Below are positions 52,790 to 61,861 of a DNA stretch of 64,000 nt, piece by piece. The number at the start of each line of letters is the position of its first letter. The first letter of the stretch is position 1. The DNA lies in NCBI RefSeq assembly GCF_900602065.1, contig NZ_UWFN01000263.1, positions 99,757 through 163,756 of the forward strand, read 5' to 3'. Below the pieces are notes generated by a model. It was not told where the DNA came from and did not search any database. It saw only the letters and a program-made list of their open reading frames with translations. Source of the stretch: Pseudomonas viridiflava (GTDB lineage: Bacteria; Pseudomonadota; Gammaproteobacteria; Pseudomonadales; Pseudomonadaceae). Both the position numbers and the translations under genes were made by a program.

Positions 52790-53698
52790 CTACAAACGCA
52801 TACGCTTGATGTCGCGCTGCGGGGGCTCGCCGAACAGTCGGCTGTATTCGCGGCTGAACTGGGAGGAGCTCTCATACCCGACAAGCCCCCCGGCGCTGCT
52901 GGCATCCATGTTTTGGCTCAGCATCATTTGCCTGGCGGCCTGGAGCCTGAGTTGTTTTTGATACTGCAGCGGACTCATACCGGTAACCGTCCGAAAATGC
53001 TGGCGGAACGTGGAGGGACTCATGTGAGCTGTTGCCGCCAGTTCGTCGACTTTGAGGGACTGCCGAAAATTCAGCTTCAGCCACGATAGGCATCTGGCGA
53101 TGTGCTGACTGGGTGAGCCGGCACTTACGATATGCAGTAATTGCAGGCTGTGGGGACCGCTCAAGACACGCACCACTATCTCCTCGATAATCAGCGGCGC
53201 AAGGATTTCAATCAAAGCGCGATCATCCAGCAGCTCGATCAGACGCTCCAGCGCGTCGAGGATATGTGCATCCAATGCATGCACGGTGACGGGGCGGAAT
53301 CCCTCATCTTTCATGCGCTGAGATAGCTTCATTCGCTCTGCTACCTGCACAACCATTGTGCCGTCCAGCGCCAATATCATCCCAAGAAACGGTTGGGAGG
53401 CACTGGCACGGGTGACATTCGCGATAACGGGAATGTCGACGCTCGTCACCATAGACTGGCCGGGACCGTAGGCCAGAATCTCTTCTCCCACCATGACCTG
53501 CTTCCCGCCTTGCAGCGTCAAGCCAAGCCCTAGCGCGTAGATACAGTGTAAAGGCGCCGTTGCTGCGTTACGTCGATGAAAGCTGAGTCCTGGAATAGCG
53601 CTGTAGTAGTCACCTTCCTGGCGCAGGATTTGCCCGACTCGCTCAGCCAGACGAGCGGTATCCGTGACGCTGCGAACATCTCTGGAAGCTGGACTCAT
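52790..53698 (-). CDS. AraC-family transcriptional regulator
   Basis: 302 residues from ATG 53698, which has GGGGGAAA upstream. N-terminal AraC_N-type cupin-like domain (GLSFHRRNAATAPLHCIYAL, VTSVDIPVIANVTRASASQP), C-terminal two helix-turn-helix DNA-binding domain (KVDELAATAHMSPSTFRQHF, AGGLVGYESSSQFSREYSRL then FGEPP). It lies 19 bases after the xdhC stop, co-directional with the molybdoenzyme operon, and is the last gene of that run, so it is a likely regulator of the operon (inference). The effector may be an aldehyde or aromatic substrate. Confidence 0.92.
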   Translation of the reverse strand: MSPASRDVRSVTDTARLAERVGQILRQEGDYYSAIPGLSFHRRNAATAPLHCIYALGLGLTLQGGKQVMVGEEILAYGPGQSMVTSVDIPVIANVTRASASQPFLGMILALDGTMVVQVAERMKLSQRMKDEGFRPVTVHALDAHILDALERLIELLDDRALIEILAPLIIEEIVVRVLSGPHSLQLLHIVSAGSPSQHIARCLSWLKLNFRQSLKVDELAATAHMSPSTFRQHFRTVTGMSPLQYQKQLRLQAARQMMLSQNMDASSAGGLVGYESSSQFSREYSRLFGEPPQRDIKRMRL

Positions 53699-53717
53699 GA
53701 TTTCCCCCGATGTATCG

Positions 53718-54686
53718 CTACAGTACGTTTTTGCTGATTGCATTACTCACCCGAACGATATCGGCCATGACCGCCAGTGCAATCTCGGCAGGTGTCTTGC
53801 TGCCAAGGTTCAGACCGATCGGGGCGTGAATGCGATTGATACCGTCATCATCCAGCCCTCCGATACGTCTCACGCGCTCAAGGCGTTTTTCGCTGGTGCG
53901 CCGCGAGCCCATTGCCCCAATGTAAAATGCAGACGTCCTTACCGCTTCCATCAGCGTCAGGTCATCCAGGCGTGGATCGTGAGTCAATGCGACGACAGCC
54001 GTCGAAGCATGACAGCCCCCTTGAGCAATGTAGGTCGCGGGGAGCATTTCGAATACCGCGACACCGGGCATCTTGAAAGTCGAGGCCAATTCGGTGCGCG
54101 GATCACACACAACGACCTCGTAGCCCAGCGCAACCGCGAAACTGGCACAAAACTCGGCGACTGGCGACAAACCCGCGATCAGTAGCCGTCGCACGGCACC
54201 TATCCTCAGCCGAACTTGCTCATGCTCAACGGTGACCGGCGCGCACTCTCTGTCAGCGTCTTCAATGTACGCATCGCGAGTCCCCAGCATGACGCGACGC
54301 ACGATTAACTGCCGCCCGTGCAAAGCCTGTTCAAGCCTCGCGAAATACTCACGCCCCGAGCAGTCAGCCTCGAAATACTCAACGAGGACATCAAGCACGC
54401 CGCCACACGGCAATTGCAGGTTTGGCGTAAACCCGCCTTCACCGTATCGAATGATCTGACTGCTAGGTTCGAACTCGCCTCGCCCCAGTCGCTCAAGGAA
54501 ATCATCCTCCACACAGCCGCCCGAAAGGGAGCCGCAGAACCCTCCTTGCTCCAGTGCCACAAGCATTGCACCGGGACCACGAGGCGCAGACCCAAACGTT
54601 GAGAGGACAGTGCACAACCACACACCGTGGCCTTGCTCCAGCCAGGTCGAGGCCTGTTGAATAACCTGAAGATCGAGACTGTTCAT
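53718..54686 (-). CDS. XdhC/CoxI-family molybdenum cofactor insertion protein
   Basis: 322 residues. XdhC-type proteins bind the molybdenum cofactor, see to its sulfuration and hand it to the apo-enzyme. Seen: N-terminal XdhC/CoxI domain (GHGVWLCTVLSTFGSAPRGP then GAMLV, FCGSLSGGCVEDDFLERLG, with the conserved Cys of GGCVE) and C-terminal Rossmann-like domain (LLIAGLSPVAEFCASFAVAL, TAVVALTHDPRLDDLTLMEA, AFYIGAMGSRRTSEKRLERV). Three bases separate it from the molybdenum subunit stop. It parallels PaoD in the E. coli paoABCD operon. Confidence 0.93.
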   Translation of the reverse strand: MNSLDLQVIQQASTWLEQGHGVWLCTVLSTFGSAPRGPGAMLVALEQGGFCGSLSGGCVEDDFLERLGRGEFEPSSQIIRYGEGGFTPNLQLPCGGVLDVLVEYFEADCSGREYFARLEQALHGRQLIVRRVMLGTRDAYIEDADRECAPVTVEHEQVRLRIGAVRRLLIAGLSPVAEFCASFAVALGYEVVVCDPRTELASTFKMPGVAVFEMLPATYIAQGGCHASTAVVALTHDPRLDDLTLMEAVRTSAFYIGAMGSRRTSEKRLERVRRIGGLDDDGINRIHAPIGLNLGSKTPAEIALAVMADIVRVSNAISKNVL

Positions 54687-54689
54687 AGA

Positions 54690-57080
54690 TCAGGCGAGCA
54701 GCTTATCCAGAGTGAAAGGGAGATCACGAATACGCTTTCCGGTGGCGTGATAAACCGCGTTACCGATGGCGGCTGCCACTCCAACAATCCCAAGCTCACC
54801 CACAGCCTTACCGCCCAAGGCACTGGCCTGCAGATCAGGTATCCCGACATCGATTGTGATGATTTCAGGCACGTCGGCATTCACCGGCACGACGTAGTCA
54901 GCCAGGCTTGCGTTGACGATGCGACCGTCCCGGCGATCAATGTGGCCCTCTTCAAACAGAGCCTGGCCGATGCCCATGATCATCCCGCCCATCCACTGAC
55001 TTTCCGCCAGTTTGGGGTTGTACACCCTGCCACTGTCGAACGCTGCCACCATGCGTTTGACCTTGACCGTACCGAAGTCTTCGTCCACTCGAACCTCGAC
55101 GAAATGGACACCCCAGCTGTGAGCAGACACCCCACCATTGGTCGCAGGCAGCATTTGGCTGAACCCGTGCGCGGCGGCATCACGATCAGCCTCGGTCGCG
55201 CCCGCTTTGAAGGTGTCAGTCGTTATCTCGAATCGCTCTTTGCCAATCGCTTTCAGCAGGTCACCCAACGCGATACCGTCGCCGGGTCTTTGCGAAGGCT
55301 TTATGCGCCCGTTTTTGAATACCAGGTTTGAGATGTCCATCCCGTGCAGGGACGATTTCGGGTCGGTTGTAGCCACACGCAGCAGCTCGTTGCGAGCCAC
55401 TTTCGCCGCCTTGTAAACCGCGCCCGTCAGGTTGTTTGCCAACTGAGAGCCACCCGCGACGGATGCGCGGGGCAAATCGGTGTCACCAAGGCTGACCTTG
55501 ACCGCGCTGGTCGGCACGTCTAGTACTTCAGCTGCCGTTTGCGCAAGAATGGTGTAGGTGCCCGTGCCCAGATCAACGCCACCGCTCAAGACCTCTATCC
55601 GGCCATCGCGATGGATGATGATCTTCGCTTCCCCGGGCGTTCGCCACACGGGATAGGTGCCCGCTGCCACGCCCCAACCAATCAGCTCACGACCTTCACG
55701 CATCGAGCGAGGCTTGGGGTTACGGTTGGCCCAGCCGAATGCGTTTGCACCGGCTGCGTATCCCTCTCTTAGGCGCCGAGTCGTCCAGGGAATATTGGCT
55801 TTCGGATCCCGGGACGCCCAGTTCCGTAGCCTCAGTTCGATTGGATCAAGACCCAGCTCCACCGCCAGTTCATCCATGGCCGTCTCAAGCGCATAGGTGC
55901 TGATGTTTTCCCCTGGCGCACGCATCCACCCTGGATTTACGGTGTTCACCGGAATGATGCTGTGACGGGCAAGCATGTTGGGCGTGGCGTACATCAACGC
56001 CGTCACCGACGTGCTGGGTTCCAGGTGCGTGTCATCAATGGCGGTCTCGTTCCACCCTGCATGCACGACCGACACCAGCATGCCTTCACGGGTGGCACCT
56101 AACGCCAGTTTTTGACTGGTCCTGGGCCGACCACCGAAGCTGGTAAACGTTTGAGGACGAGTCAGCGAAACTTTCAGCGGTCGGCCCAATACCCTGGACG
56201 CGGCACAGGTCATGGCGACATGAGGATGCGGAGCAACCTTGCAGCCGAACCCGCCACCGACAAAAGGTGAAACAACCCGTACCTTTGCTATCTCAATGCC
56301 CATCCATTGGGAAATAACGTTACGCGCGCCGCCTACCCACTGACTCGATTCATAAACCGTAAGTTTGTCGCCCTCCCACTGAGCAATGCAGGCGTGCGGC
56401 TCCATCGGAACGTTGTACTCGCGGGGCGTGGTGTAAACCCCTTCAATTTTGACGGCAGCGGCTGCCAACGCGGCGGGTGCGTCTCCCCACTTGGCCTGCA
56501 GGTCATCGATTGGTTGGGGTTTGGCACGCGCATCATCAGGGTCGATGATGGCTGTCGTTTGCTGGTAAGTGACCTTGACCAGATTCGCAGCTTCAGTTGC
56601 CTGCTCTAACGTCTGCGCCACAACCAAAGCAATGTGCTGTCCATTCCAGCGCACCTGATCATCCTGCAATGGAGTGAAGTTTTCAGTTGCAGATCCCCCC
56701 TTGATAAACGGGGTTGCTGGTTGAATAACGAGCGGATTGAGGTGCGTGTAAATGGCAACAACCCCCGGAGCCTTTTCCGCCACACCAACGTCGATTGCAG
56801 TAATGCGGCCTGCGGGAATGGTTGATTGCACCGCAACTCCGTAAAGCATGCCTTCGATGGCCTGCTCAATGGCATAGCGGGCCTCCCCTCTTACTTTGAG
56901 GCCACCGTCCTGACGGGATGCACGCTCTCCCAGAGAACCATTTTGTTCCTTCTCGATCAGCGGCGCTGCCTCACCCGTCAGCGGGTTAAGCGCAAGACCG
57001 GTGTATGCGACAGCTGAGCCCGCCGCAGCGGTTTTGAGCAGTGTCCGGCGATAAACCCTGGGGTTGAAGAGATCGCTCAT
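54690..57080 (-). CDS. Molybdenum-binding subunit of aldehyde oxidoreductase, with Tat-type signal
   Basis: 796 residues. Xanthine-oxidase-family large subunit (PaoC/IorB-like) carrying the molybdenum cofactor. Seen: N-terminal Tat-like signal YRRTLLKTAAAGSAVAYTGL (Arg 11 and 12), the a/b hammerhead domain start KVRGEARYAIEQ, SPFVGGGFGCKVAPHPHVAM, a PGWMRAPGENISTYALETAM segment, GGVDLGTGTYTILAQTAAEV, and the C-terminal catalytic-Glu region LGGKAVGELGIVGVAAAIGN. The signal suggests export of the assembled heterotrimer to the periplasm. Start overlaps the FAD-subunit stop (ATGA at 57077-57080). Substrate probably an aldehyde or N-heterocycle. Confidence 0.93.
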   Translation of the reverse strand: MSDLFNPRVYRRTLLKTAAAGSAVAYTGLALNPLTGEAAPLIEKEQNGSLGERASRQDGGLKVRGEARYAIEQAIEGMLYGVAVQSTIPAGRITAIDVGVAEKAPGVVAIYTHLNPLVIQPATPFIKGGSATENFTPLQDDQVRWNGQHIALVVAQTLEQATEAANLVKVTYQQTTAIIDPDDARAKPQPIDDLQAKWGDAPAALAAAAVKIEGVYTTPREYNVPMEPHACIAQWEGDKLTVYESSQWVGGARNVISQWMGIEIAKVRVVSPFVGGGFGCKVAPHPHVAMTCAASRVLGRPLKVSLTRPQTFTSFGGRPRTSQKLALGATREGMLVSVVHAGWNETAIDDTHLEPSTSVTALMYATPNMLARHSIIPVNTVNPGWMRAPGENISTYALETAMDELAVELGLDPIELRLRNWASRDPKANIPWTTRRLREGYAAGANAFGWANRNPKPRSMREGRELIGWGVAAGTYPVWRTPGEAKIIIHRDGRIEVLSGGVDLGTGTYTILAQTAAEVLDVPTSAVKVSLGDTDLPRASVAGGSQLANNLTGAVYKAAKVARNELLRVATTDPKSSLHGMDISNLVFKNGRIKPSQRPGDGIALGDLLKAIGKERFEITTDTFKAGATEADRDAAAHGFSQMLPATNGGVSAHSWGVHFVEVRVDEDFGTVKVKRMVAAFDSGRVYNPKLAESQWMGGMIMGIGQALFEEGHIDRRDGRIVNASLADYVVPVNADVPEIITIDVGIPDLQASALGGKAVGELGIVGVAAAIGNAVYHATGKRIRDLPFTLDKLLA

Positions 57081-58069
57081 ACCAGACCTCCAACGGTCAT
57101 CAATGCTCGCGCAACGACGCGAGGCGCCAGGACTATCTTGAAGCCATTGTGCTCACGAGCTTGAGCACCGCTCACGGCGTGCCGGGCGGCCTCACGAATC
57201 ACTTTTTCGGTGAACGTTTTACCGATCAAAGCCTGCTCTACAGCACGTGTCCGCCAAGGCTTGGTACCCACTCCGCCCATGGCAATGCGGACATCCTTGA
57301 TGGTGCTGCCATCGTCTTCGAATTCGACCCCGACAGCAGCGCTTGCCGCGGCGAACTCATAGGACGCGCGATCACGCACCTTGAGGTAATGGGAGCGTTT
57401 CAAAGCAGCTACCACCGGCACTTCAATGCCGATGATCATCTCTCCAGGTAAAAGATCGTGCTCAATGTCCGGACGTTCACCAGGTAACCGGTAGAAATCT
57501 TCGGCCAGTACCTGACGCTCAGTTGCACCCCGAATCAAAACCTTGGCATCAAAAGCAACTAACGCCACTGCAAAGTCACCGGGATAGATGGCAATGCATC
57601 CATCACTTGTGCCTAGCACTGCATGGTTGCGATTGATCCCGTTTAGCGCAGCGCATCCCGATCCAGGATTACGTTTGTTGCATTCAGGGTAAGCACTTGG
57701 GTCACGAAAATAGGTGCACCGCGTGCGTTGCATCAAGTTGCCGCCAATCGTGGCCATATTTCGCAATTGCGGGGAAGCGGCGCGCCAGAGGGCCTCGCTC
57801 AGTACCGGTGCCTGAGTCTGAATTTGAGGGTTGGCGGCCACATGACTCATCTTCGCCGAAGCCCCGATGTTGATCTGTTGGGCGCCGACATTTATTTCGT
57901 TCAAGCCTTGCAAGTGGCTGATATCAACCAGTCGGGCAGGACGTTCCACGCCGCACTTCATGAGATCGAGCAGTGTTGTCCCCCCGGCCAGAAAACGGGT
58001 TTCCGGCAGGAGCACTTCTTGCCGCGCATTGGCGACATCGCTTGCGCGAATATAGTCGAGCGCTCTCAT
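57077..58069 (-). CDS. FAD-binding subunit of aldehyde oxidoreductase
   Basis: 330 residues from ATG 58069. CO-dehydrogenase flavoprotein-type subunit: FLAGGTTLLDLMKCG (FAD phosphate loop), NIGASAKMSHVAA, LRNMATIGGNLMQRTRCTYF. Like PaoB, it has four extra cysteines (C118, C130, C139, C158) in the loop CTYFRDPSAYPECNKRNPGS, which in PaoB bind an additional [4Fe-4S] cluster. Start overlaps the Fe-S subunit stop (ATGA) and its end overlaps the Mo-subunit start, so the three are co-translated. The longer frame upstream is unneeded. Confidence 0.93.
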   Translation of the reverse strand: MRALDYIRASDVANARQEVLLPETRFLAGGTTLLDLMKCGVERPARLVDISHLQGLNEINVGAQQINIGASAKMSHVAANPQIQTQAPVLSEALWRAASPQLRNMATIGGNLMQRTRCTYFRDPSAYPECNKRNPGSGCAALNGINRNHAVLGTSDGCIAIYPGDFAVALVAFDAKVLIRGATERQVLAEDFYRLPGERPDIEHDLLPGEMIIGIEVPVVAALKRSHYLKVRDRASYEFAAASAAVGVEFEDDGSTIKDVRIAMGGVGTKPWRTRAVEQALIGKTFTEKVIREAARHAVSGAQAREHNGFKIVLAPRVVARALMTVGGLV

Positions 58070-58554
58070 GCTTTGTCTCCCTGCAAGCGTGCTGCCGCAG
58101 TGCGGACGGCGGTGACGATATGCGGATAGGCGCCGCATCGGCAGATATTGCCGCTCATGTATTCGCGGATTTCATCATCAGACCCTGTATGTCCCTCGCG
58201 GATACAGGCAACTGCGGACATGATCTGGCCCGGCGTGCAGTAACCACATTGGAATGCATCAAACTCAACGAAAGCAGCCTGCACGGCATGCAGCGTGCCG
58301 TCCGCGTTGACCAACCCTTCAATGGTCGTCACATCACGACCTACAACCTGAGCCGCGAGCGTCAGACAGCTCAACACCCGCTCACCATCGACATGAACCG
58401 TACAAGCACCACACTGACCCTGGTCGCAACCTTTCTTGGTGCCGGGAAGGAATGCATGCTCGCGAAGCGCATCCAGCAAAGTAGTGCGCGGGTCTAGCTC
58501 GAAGGCCTGAGGTGCACCATTGATGGTGAGCTGAAGTCTGTTGCGGTCTGCCAT
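58066..58554 (-). CDS. [2Fe-2S] subunit of aldehyde oxidoreductase
   Basis: 162 residues, first gene of the operon. Two clusters: C43, C48, C51 and C63 (KKGCDQGQCGACTVHVDGER), and C103, C106, C138, C140 (FQCGYCTPGQ, NICRCGAYPHI). Unlike E. coli PaoA, there is no Tat leader here; export would depend on the Tat-like signal of the Mo subunit. The gap 58555-58802 to the DUF2255 gene presumably holds the promoter; no clear -35/-10 pair was identified. Confidence 0.95.
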   Translation of the reverse strand: MADRNRLQLTINGAPQAFELDPRTTLLDALREHAFLPGTKKGCDQGQCGACTVHVDGERVLSCLTLAAQVVGRDVTTIEGLVNADGTLHAVQAAFVEFDAFQCGYCTPGQIMSAVACIREGHTGSDDEIREYMSGNICRCGAYPHIVTAVRTAAARLQGDKA

Positions 58555-58802
58555 GAAGGCCTCTCCAATAGTGTCCGAAAGCGCTACGCCAACTCATCAG
58601 GCGCTTTTCTGCTGGCCAGTATGGTTGGCCAGCGACAAATAGATTTGCCTGATCAAGTGTGTTTATTGCCCAATCCAATGAGTTGCTAGAGATAAAAGTC
58701 ACTCGTAACAATGTATTTCATGGCTATCTCAGGAAAATGGGCTGCCTGAAATGATGGGCTCAGCGCCGCCACGTCATCTGGCAGCGTCTGCCCGGGTAAA
58801 AC

Positions 58803-59303
58803 CTAGGGTGCCTTGGGGGAGATTTTTACCGTTGCGCCTTTCGCTTGATCACTAATCATGTCAGCGAGGTAAGGGCTACTGCTGTATTTGTCTCGATAGG
58901 CTTGGTCAACCCGCTCATTTATAGCGCCGTCGATGCCTTCAAAACTTACATCGCGAGTCATTCCAGCCGCGATGATACGCCCGGCCTTTTCGCGAACGGC
59001 CGCCTTGTACCAAGAAGATGCCTTACCGTGGAACGCCCGCACATAAAGGTTGCCATCAACTTCCACACACCAGATCCAGGTAGGCGTCCCGTAAGTAACG
59101 CCGTCCTCGCGAAACGGGGAAATCTTGAGGTCATCAGCTTTGATAATGCGTTTGAGGTCATCATTGGACCAAACACTTGCATGTAAACTCACGGCCTTGT
59201 CCACTGCCGTCGCCGCATGGGCGGCGCTGAGGCTGGAAAATACAAACAGCATTGCGATTAACAATGAGGCGCTGACTTTCAGACCTGACACATGCTTGTT
59301 CAT
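58803..59303 (-). CDS. Exported DUF2255 protein
   Basis: 166 residues. N-terminal signal peptide (LKVSASLLIAMLFVFSSLSA followed by AHA) then a DUF2255 domain: WSNDDLKRIIKADDLKISPF, TWIWCVEVDGNLYVRAFHGK, SSWYKAAVREKAGRIIAAGM, DVSFEGIDGAINERVDQAYR then DKY. Most DUF2255 proteins are cytoplasmic; the leader here is unusual. Strong start signal GGAGGG seven bases before ATG 59303. It lies upstream of the molybdoenzyme operon, same strand, and could belong to its functional neighbourhood. Function unknown. Confidence 0.88.
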   Translation of the reverse strand: MNKHVSGLKVSASLLIAMLFVFSSLSAAHAATAVDKAVSLHASVWSNDDLKRIIKADDLKISPFREDGVTYGTPTWIWCVEVDGNLYVRAFHGKASSWYKAAVREKAGRIIAAGMTRDVSFEGIDGAINERVDQAYRDKYSSSPYLADMISDQAKGATVKISPKAP

Positions 59304-59434
59304 CTCATGACCCTCCGGTTAGGCAAAACGTATACGTCAGGCACGCGACAACTGACGCATTATCGAACCACTGAAATACAGCCGGGTAACATCGGCAAAA
59401 GATCAACTTCCAAAACTTCAAGATCCTCGGCGAA

Positions 59435-59770
59435 TCAATGTTGAGCCCGAATGTCTGCACAGACAAAAAATGTCTGAAACTTCATCGTGCGCACCTGAAA
59501 GTTGTTTACAAGCTGAACGAGATCTCCTTCGCCTTGTTTTGGATAGGCCAATGCATTTTCACTGGCCTCCTTCGAGTGCCAATACAGATGCAGGTGAACA
59601 GTGTGTTGATATTCACTTACCTGCACGCTCGCACCAACGAAGCCTGGGTGCTGGCTAATGAACTGTTCAGTCTGTTCCGTCAATGCTTTGGCTAGCGCCC
59701 ATACAGAGAGCGGACCGACGAAAACCTCTAGAGTCTGGCCGAAACCAGTTCCACCTGGTAATTCGCTCAT
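59435..59770 (-). CDS. Small barrel protein, ABM-like (putative)
   Basis: 111 residues from ATG 59770 (GGGAG with 7-base spacer); the frame extends upstream without need. Core FISQHPGFVGASVQVSEYQH then TVHLHLYWHSKEASENALAY resembles the dimeric alpha-beta barrel of antibiotic-biosynthesis-monooxygenase (ABM) proteins, where HPGFxGxxV and W.S.E...A are typical. ABM proteins include oxygenases and many uncharacterised barrels. It is 66 bases downstream of the OYE-like gene, same strand, so possibly co-transcribed and acting on related compounds. Confidence 0.65.
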   Translation of the reverse strand: MSELPGGTGFGQTLEVFVGPLSVWALAKALTEQTEQFISQHPGFVGASVQVSEYQHTVHLHLYWHSKEASENALAYPKQGEGDLVQLVNNFQVRTMKFQTFFVCADIRAQH

Positions 59771-59836
59771 GGACAATCTCCCGCCCGCTCTCCACAACAT
59801 GGACAATCTGTACCTTGCGCATCGCGCCCTACAAAA

Positions 59837-60931
59837 TCAGCCAGCCCAGTTCTGCAGCCAGTAAGCGTAAGGTGTCGGCAACACAGAAGCCGGATCAGGG
59901 ACGCCCAACTCACGCGCTGCCTGGAATGGCCAGTGAGGATTGCCCAGCAGCGTCCGTGCAAAACACACAAGATCCAGGGAGCCAGAGCGCACGAACTCAT
60001 CCGCCTCATGAGCGTTTGTGATCATCCAGCTAGTCCCGACAGGCAGTCCAGTCTCAGTTCGTACGCGCTCCGCAAAAGGCACCATGAAATTAGGGCCCCA
60101 CGGCACCGGCTCGCTGGGCACAGCCAGGGAAAGGGAGCAATCGACAAAATCCACGCCCCCTTCCTGCAGCCACCTAAGGACCTGAATGGATTCGGCCAGT
60201 GATTCTTCAAGATCCTCCTCAAAGTCGACCGTACCAAAACGGATCGTCAGCGGGAGATTTTGCGGCCACACCGTCTTTACCGCCGCTACAATTTCGAGCA
60301 GGAAACGCGCCCGGTTTGGCAACGAACCGCCGTATTCGTCAGTGCGGATATTGGCCTTCGGAGACAGGAAAGCCTGGCCAAGAAAACCGTGCGCAAAATG
60401 CAGCTCCAGCCATTCGAATCCTGCACGATGAGCCCGTGCAGCAGCGCTCATGAAATCAGCTTGAATACTACGAATGCCCTCGTGTGTCAGCTCGTCAGGA
60501 ATGTAGGAGGAATCAGGCACGTAAGGGAGAGCACTCGCTGAAACAGGCTTCCAGCTCTGCGCGTCGGACTCTTCAAGTGGGTGCCCTCCCACCCAAGGAG
60601 GCGTACATCCCGCTTTGCGCCCTGCGTGACCCAGTTGAATGCCGGGCACTGCGCCGGCGTTTTTGATGACCCAGGCCACATCGGCAAAACCGGCAATATG
60701 ACTATCGCTCCAGAGCCCGGCATCACCCGGTGTGATCCGGCCCTCGGGGTTGACAGCAGTTGCCTCGACCACCACCAGACCTGCACCACCTTTCGCCAAC
60801 GTTTCGTAGTGGGTTTTATGCCATCCATTCAGCGCCCCATCGACGGCCTGGTATTGGCACATAGGTGAAGCCACGATGCGGTTACGTAACGTGACGTCCT
60901 TCAATTGGTAGGGTGAAAATAGCGAGTTCAT
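59837..60931 (-). CDS. NADH:flavin oxidoreductase, YqjM/XenA-type old yellow enzyme
   Basis: 364 residues. FMN-dependent ene-reductase. Seen: the thermophilic-like OYE pattern LRNRIVASPMCQYQAVDG with the active-site Cys in SPMCQY, the GIQLGHAGRKA segment, ELHFAHGFLGQAFLSPKANI followed by RTDEYGGSLPNRARF, and a C-terminal phosphate-binding region DLVCFARTLLGNP. The substrate-binding pair is H..H in LHFAHGF, slightly different from the usual HxAHGYL. Such enzymes reduce enones and xenobiotics; the in vivo substrate is unknown. Ends 66 bases before the ABM-like gene. Confidence 0.92.
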   Translation of the reverse strand: MNSLFSPYQLKDVTLRNRIVASPMCQYQAVDGALNGWHKTHYETLAKGGAGLVVVEATAVNPEGRITPGDAGLWSDSHIAGFADVAWVIKNAGAVPGIQLGHAGRKAGCTPPWVGGHPLEESDAQSWKPVSASALPYVPDSSYIPDELTHEGIRSIQADFMSAAARAHRAGFEWLELHFAHGFLGQAFLSPKANIRTDEYGGSLPNRARFLLEIVAAVKTVWPQNLPLTIRFGTVDFEEDLEESLAESIQVLRWLQEGGVDFVDCSLSLAVPSEPVPWGPNFMVPFAERVRTETGLPVGTSWMITNAHEADEFVRSGSLDLVCFARTLLGNPHWPFQAARELGVPDPASVLPTPYAYWLQNWAG

Positions 60932-61114
60932 GGGCTAATCCGCTTGTTGATTTGAATAAGCGGATTATTGCCTTTGGGAGGGGTAATTATTTGCCTGATA
61001 GAAGCAAAAGACTGCACAAAATGATGCGCCTTCAAAACGGTGACGCCGCAAGTTCTATTCATTTCTGGGTCTTTCCTGGATTCGAAATGCATAAATCGAG
61101 CGAGTACCGCTGCC

Positions 61115-61861
61115 CTACAGTTTGTAAAAGATATATTCAGGGGCGCTTGAGCTATCGATGTACGCCCCACGACTGCTCACTGTTTCACGTAACTCCGCAT
61201 TCTCGATACGCAGCCGCCAATCAACTTCATGCGCTTCAATTTGCCCTTGATCAAAGCGCTCGATCGCAGCAAGCAGCTCATCTGCAACAGGCAAGTAAAC
61301 AGCCAATGCGTCCTCTTTCCATGCCGCAACAGTCATACCCAAGGATTCGCAAATGGCTACTTTAGCCCGAGCATCGCGCTTGTCCGAACGCCTGGACTCC
61401 TCTATCTCATCAGCCACCACCGGATCGGTGACGCGATCCGAGAATATAACCTCCCCGGCATCCCATACTTCGGGGGGACAAATCTTGCTTGCAGGACTCA
61501 AGGCAATAAAGGGTGATATTTCCAAGGGATAAATTCGGCAGACTAAAGGGCGCTCCTCGTAAATGCCGCAACGATTCTGGTCATCCAGATTAGGGCATTG
61601 AGTAAGTGCATTACCGGTAAAGATCGGCGTCACGTTAATCTGATGGCGGCCGCTGGCGACCTGAACAGAACGTCCAGCATTGTGGCTGAACTTGCCGGGT
61701 TCCGCAGGCCAGTGATGTTCGTCGAAAGCTTCCAGTACTACAGCAATGTCATGCCCTCTTTCCAGCCAACGCCTGGCCTCGCCAAGGGTGAGAGGAACCA
61801 AACGGCCCTTGCAGCAGATCCCGCAACTATTGCAGGCAAAGCGTATTTCATTATTTTCCAT
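61115..61861 (-). CDS. YkgJ-family cysteine cluster protein
   Basis: 248 residues from ATG 61861 (MENNEIRFACNSCGICCKG). Cysteine cluster C10, C13, C16, C17 followed by a later CPNLDDQNRCGIYEERPLVC, the pattern of the UPF0153/YkgJ zinc- or iron-chelating domain. The C-terminal part is helical and longer than in minimal YkgJ proteins. Function unknown; probably metal-binding. The longer frame to 61912 lacks a good start signal. It stands alone, separated by about 180 bases from the OYE gene. Confidence 0.85.
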   Translation of the reverse strand: MENNEIRFACNSCGICCKGRLVPLTLGEARRWLERGHDIAVVLEAFDEHHWPAEPGKFSHNAGRSVQVASGRHQINVTPIFTGNALTQCPNLDDQNRCGIYEERPLVCRIYPLEISPFIALSPASKICPPEVWDAGEVIFSDRVTDPVVADEIEESRRSDKRDARAKVAICESLGMTVAAWKEDALAVYLPVADELLAAIERFDQGQIEAHEVDWRLRIENAELRETVSSRGAYIDSSSAPEYIFYKL

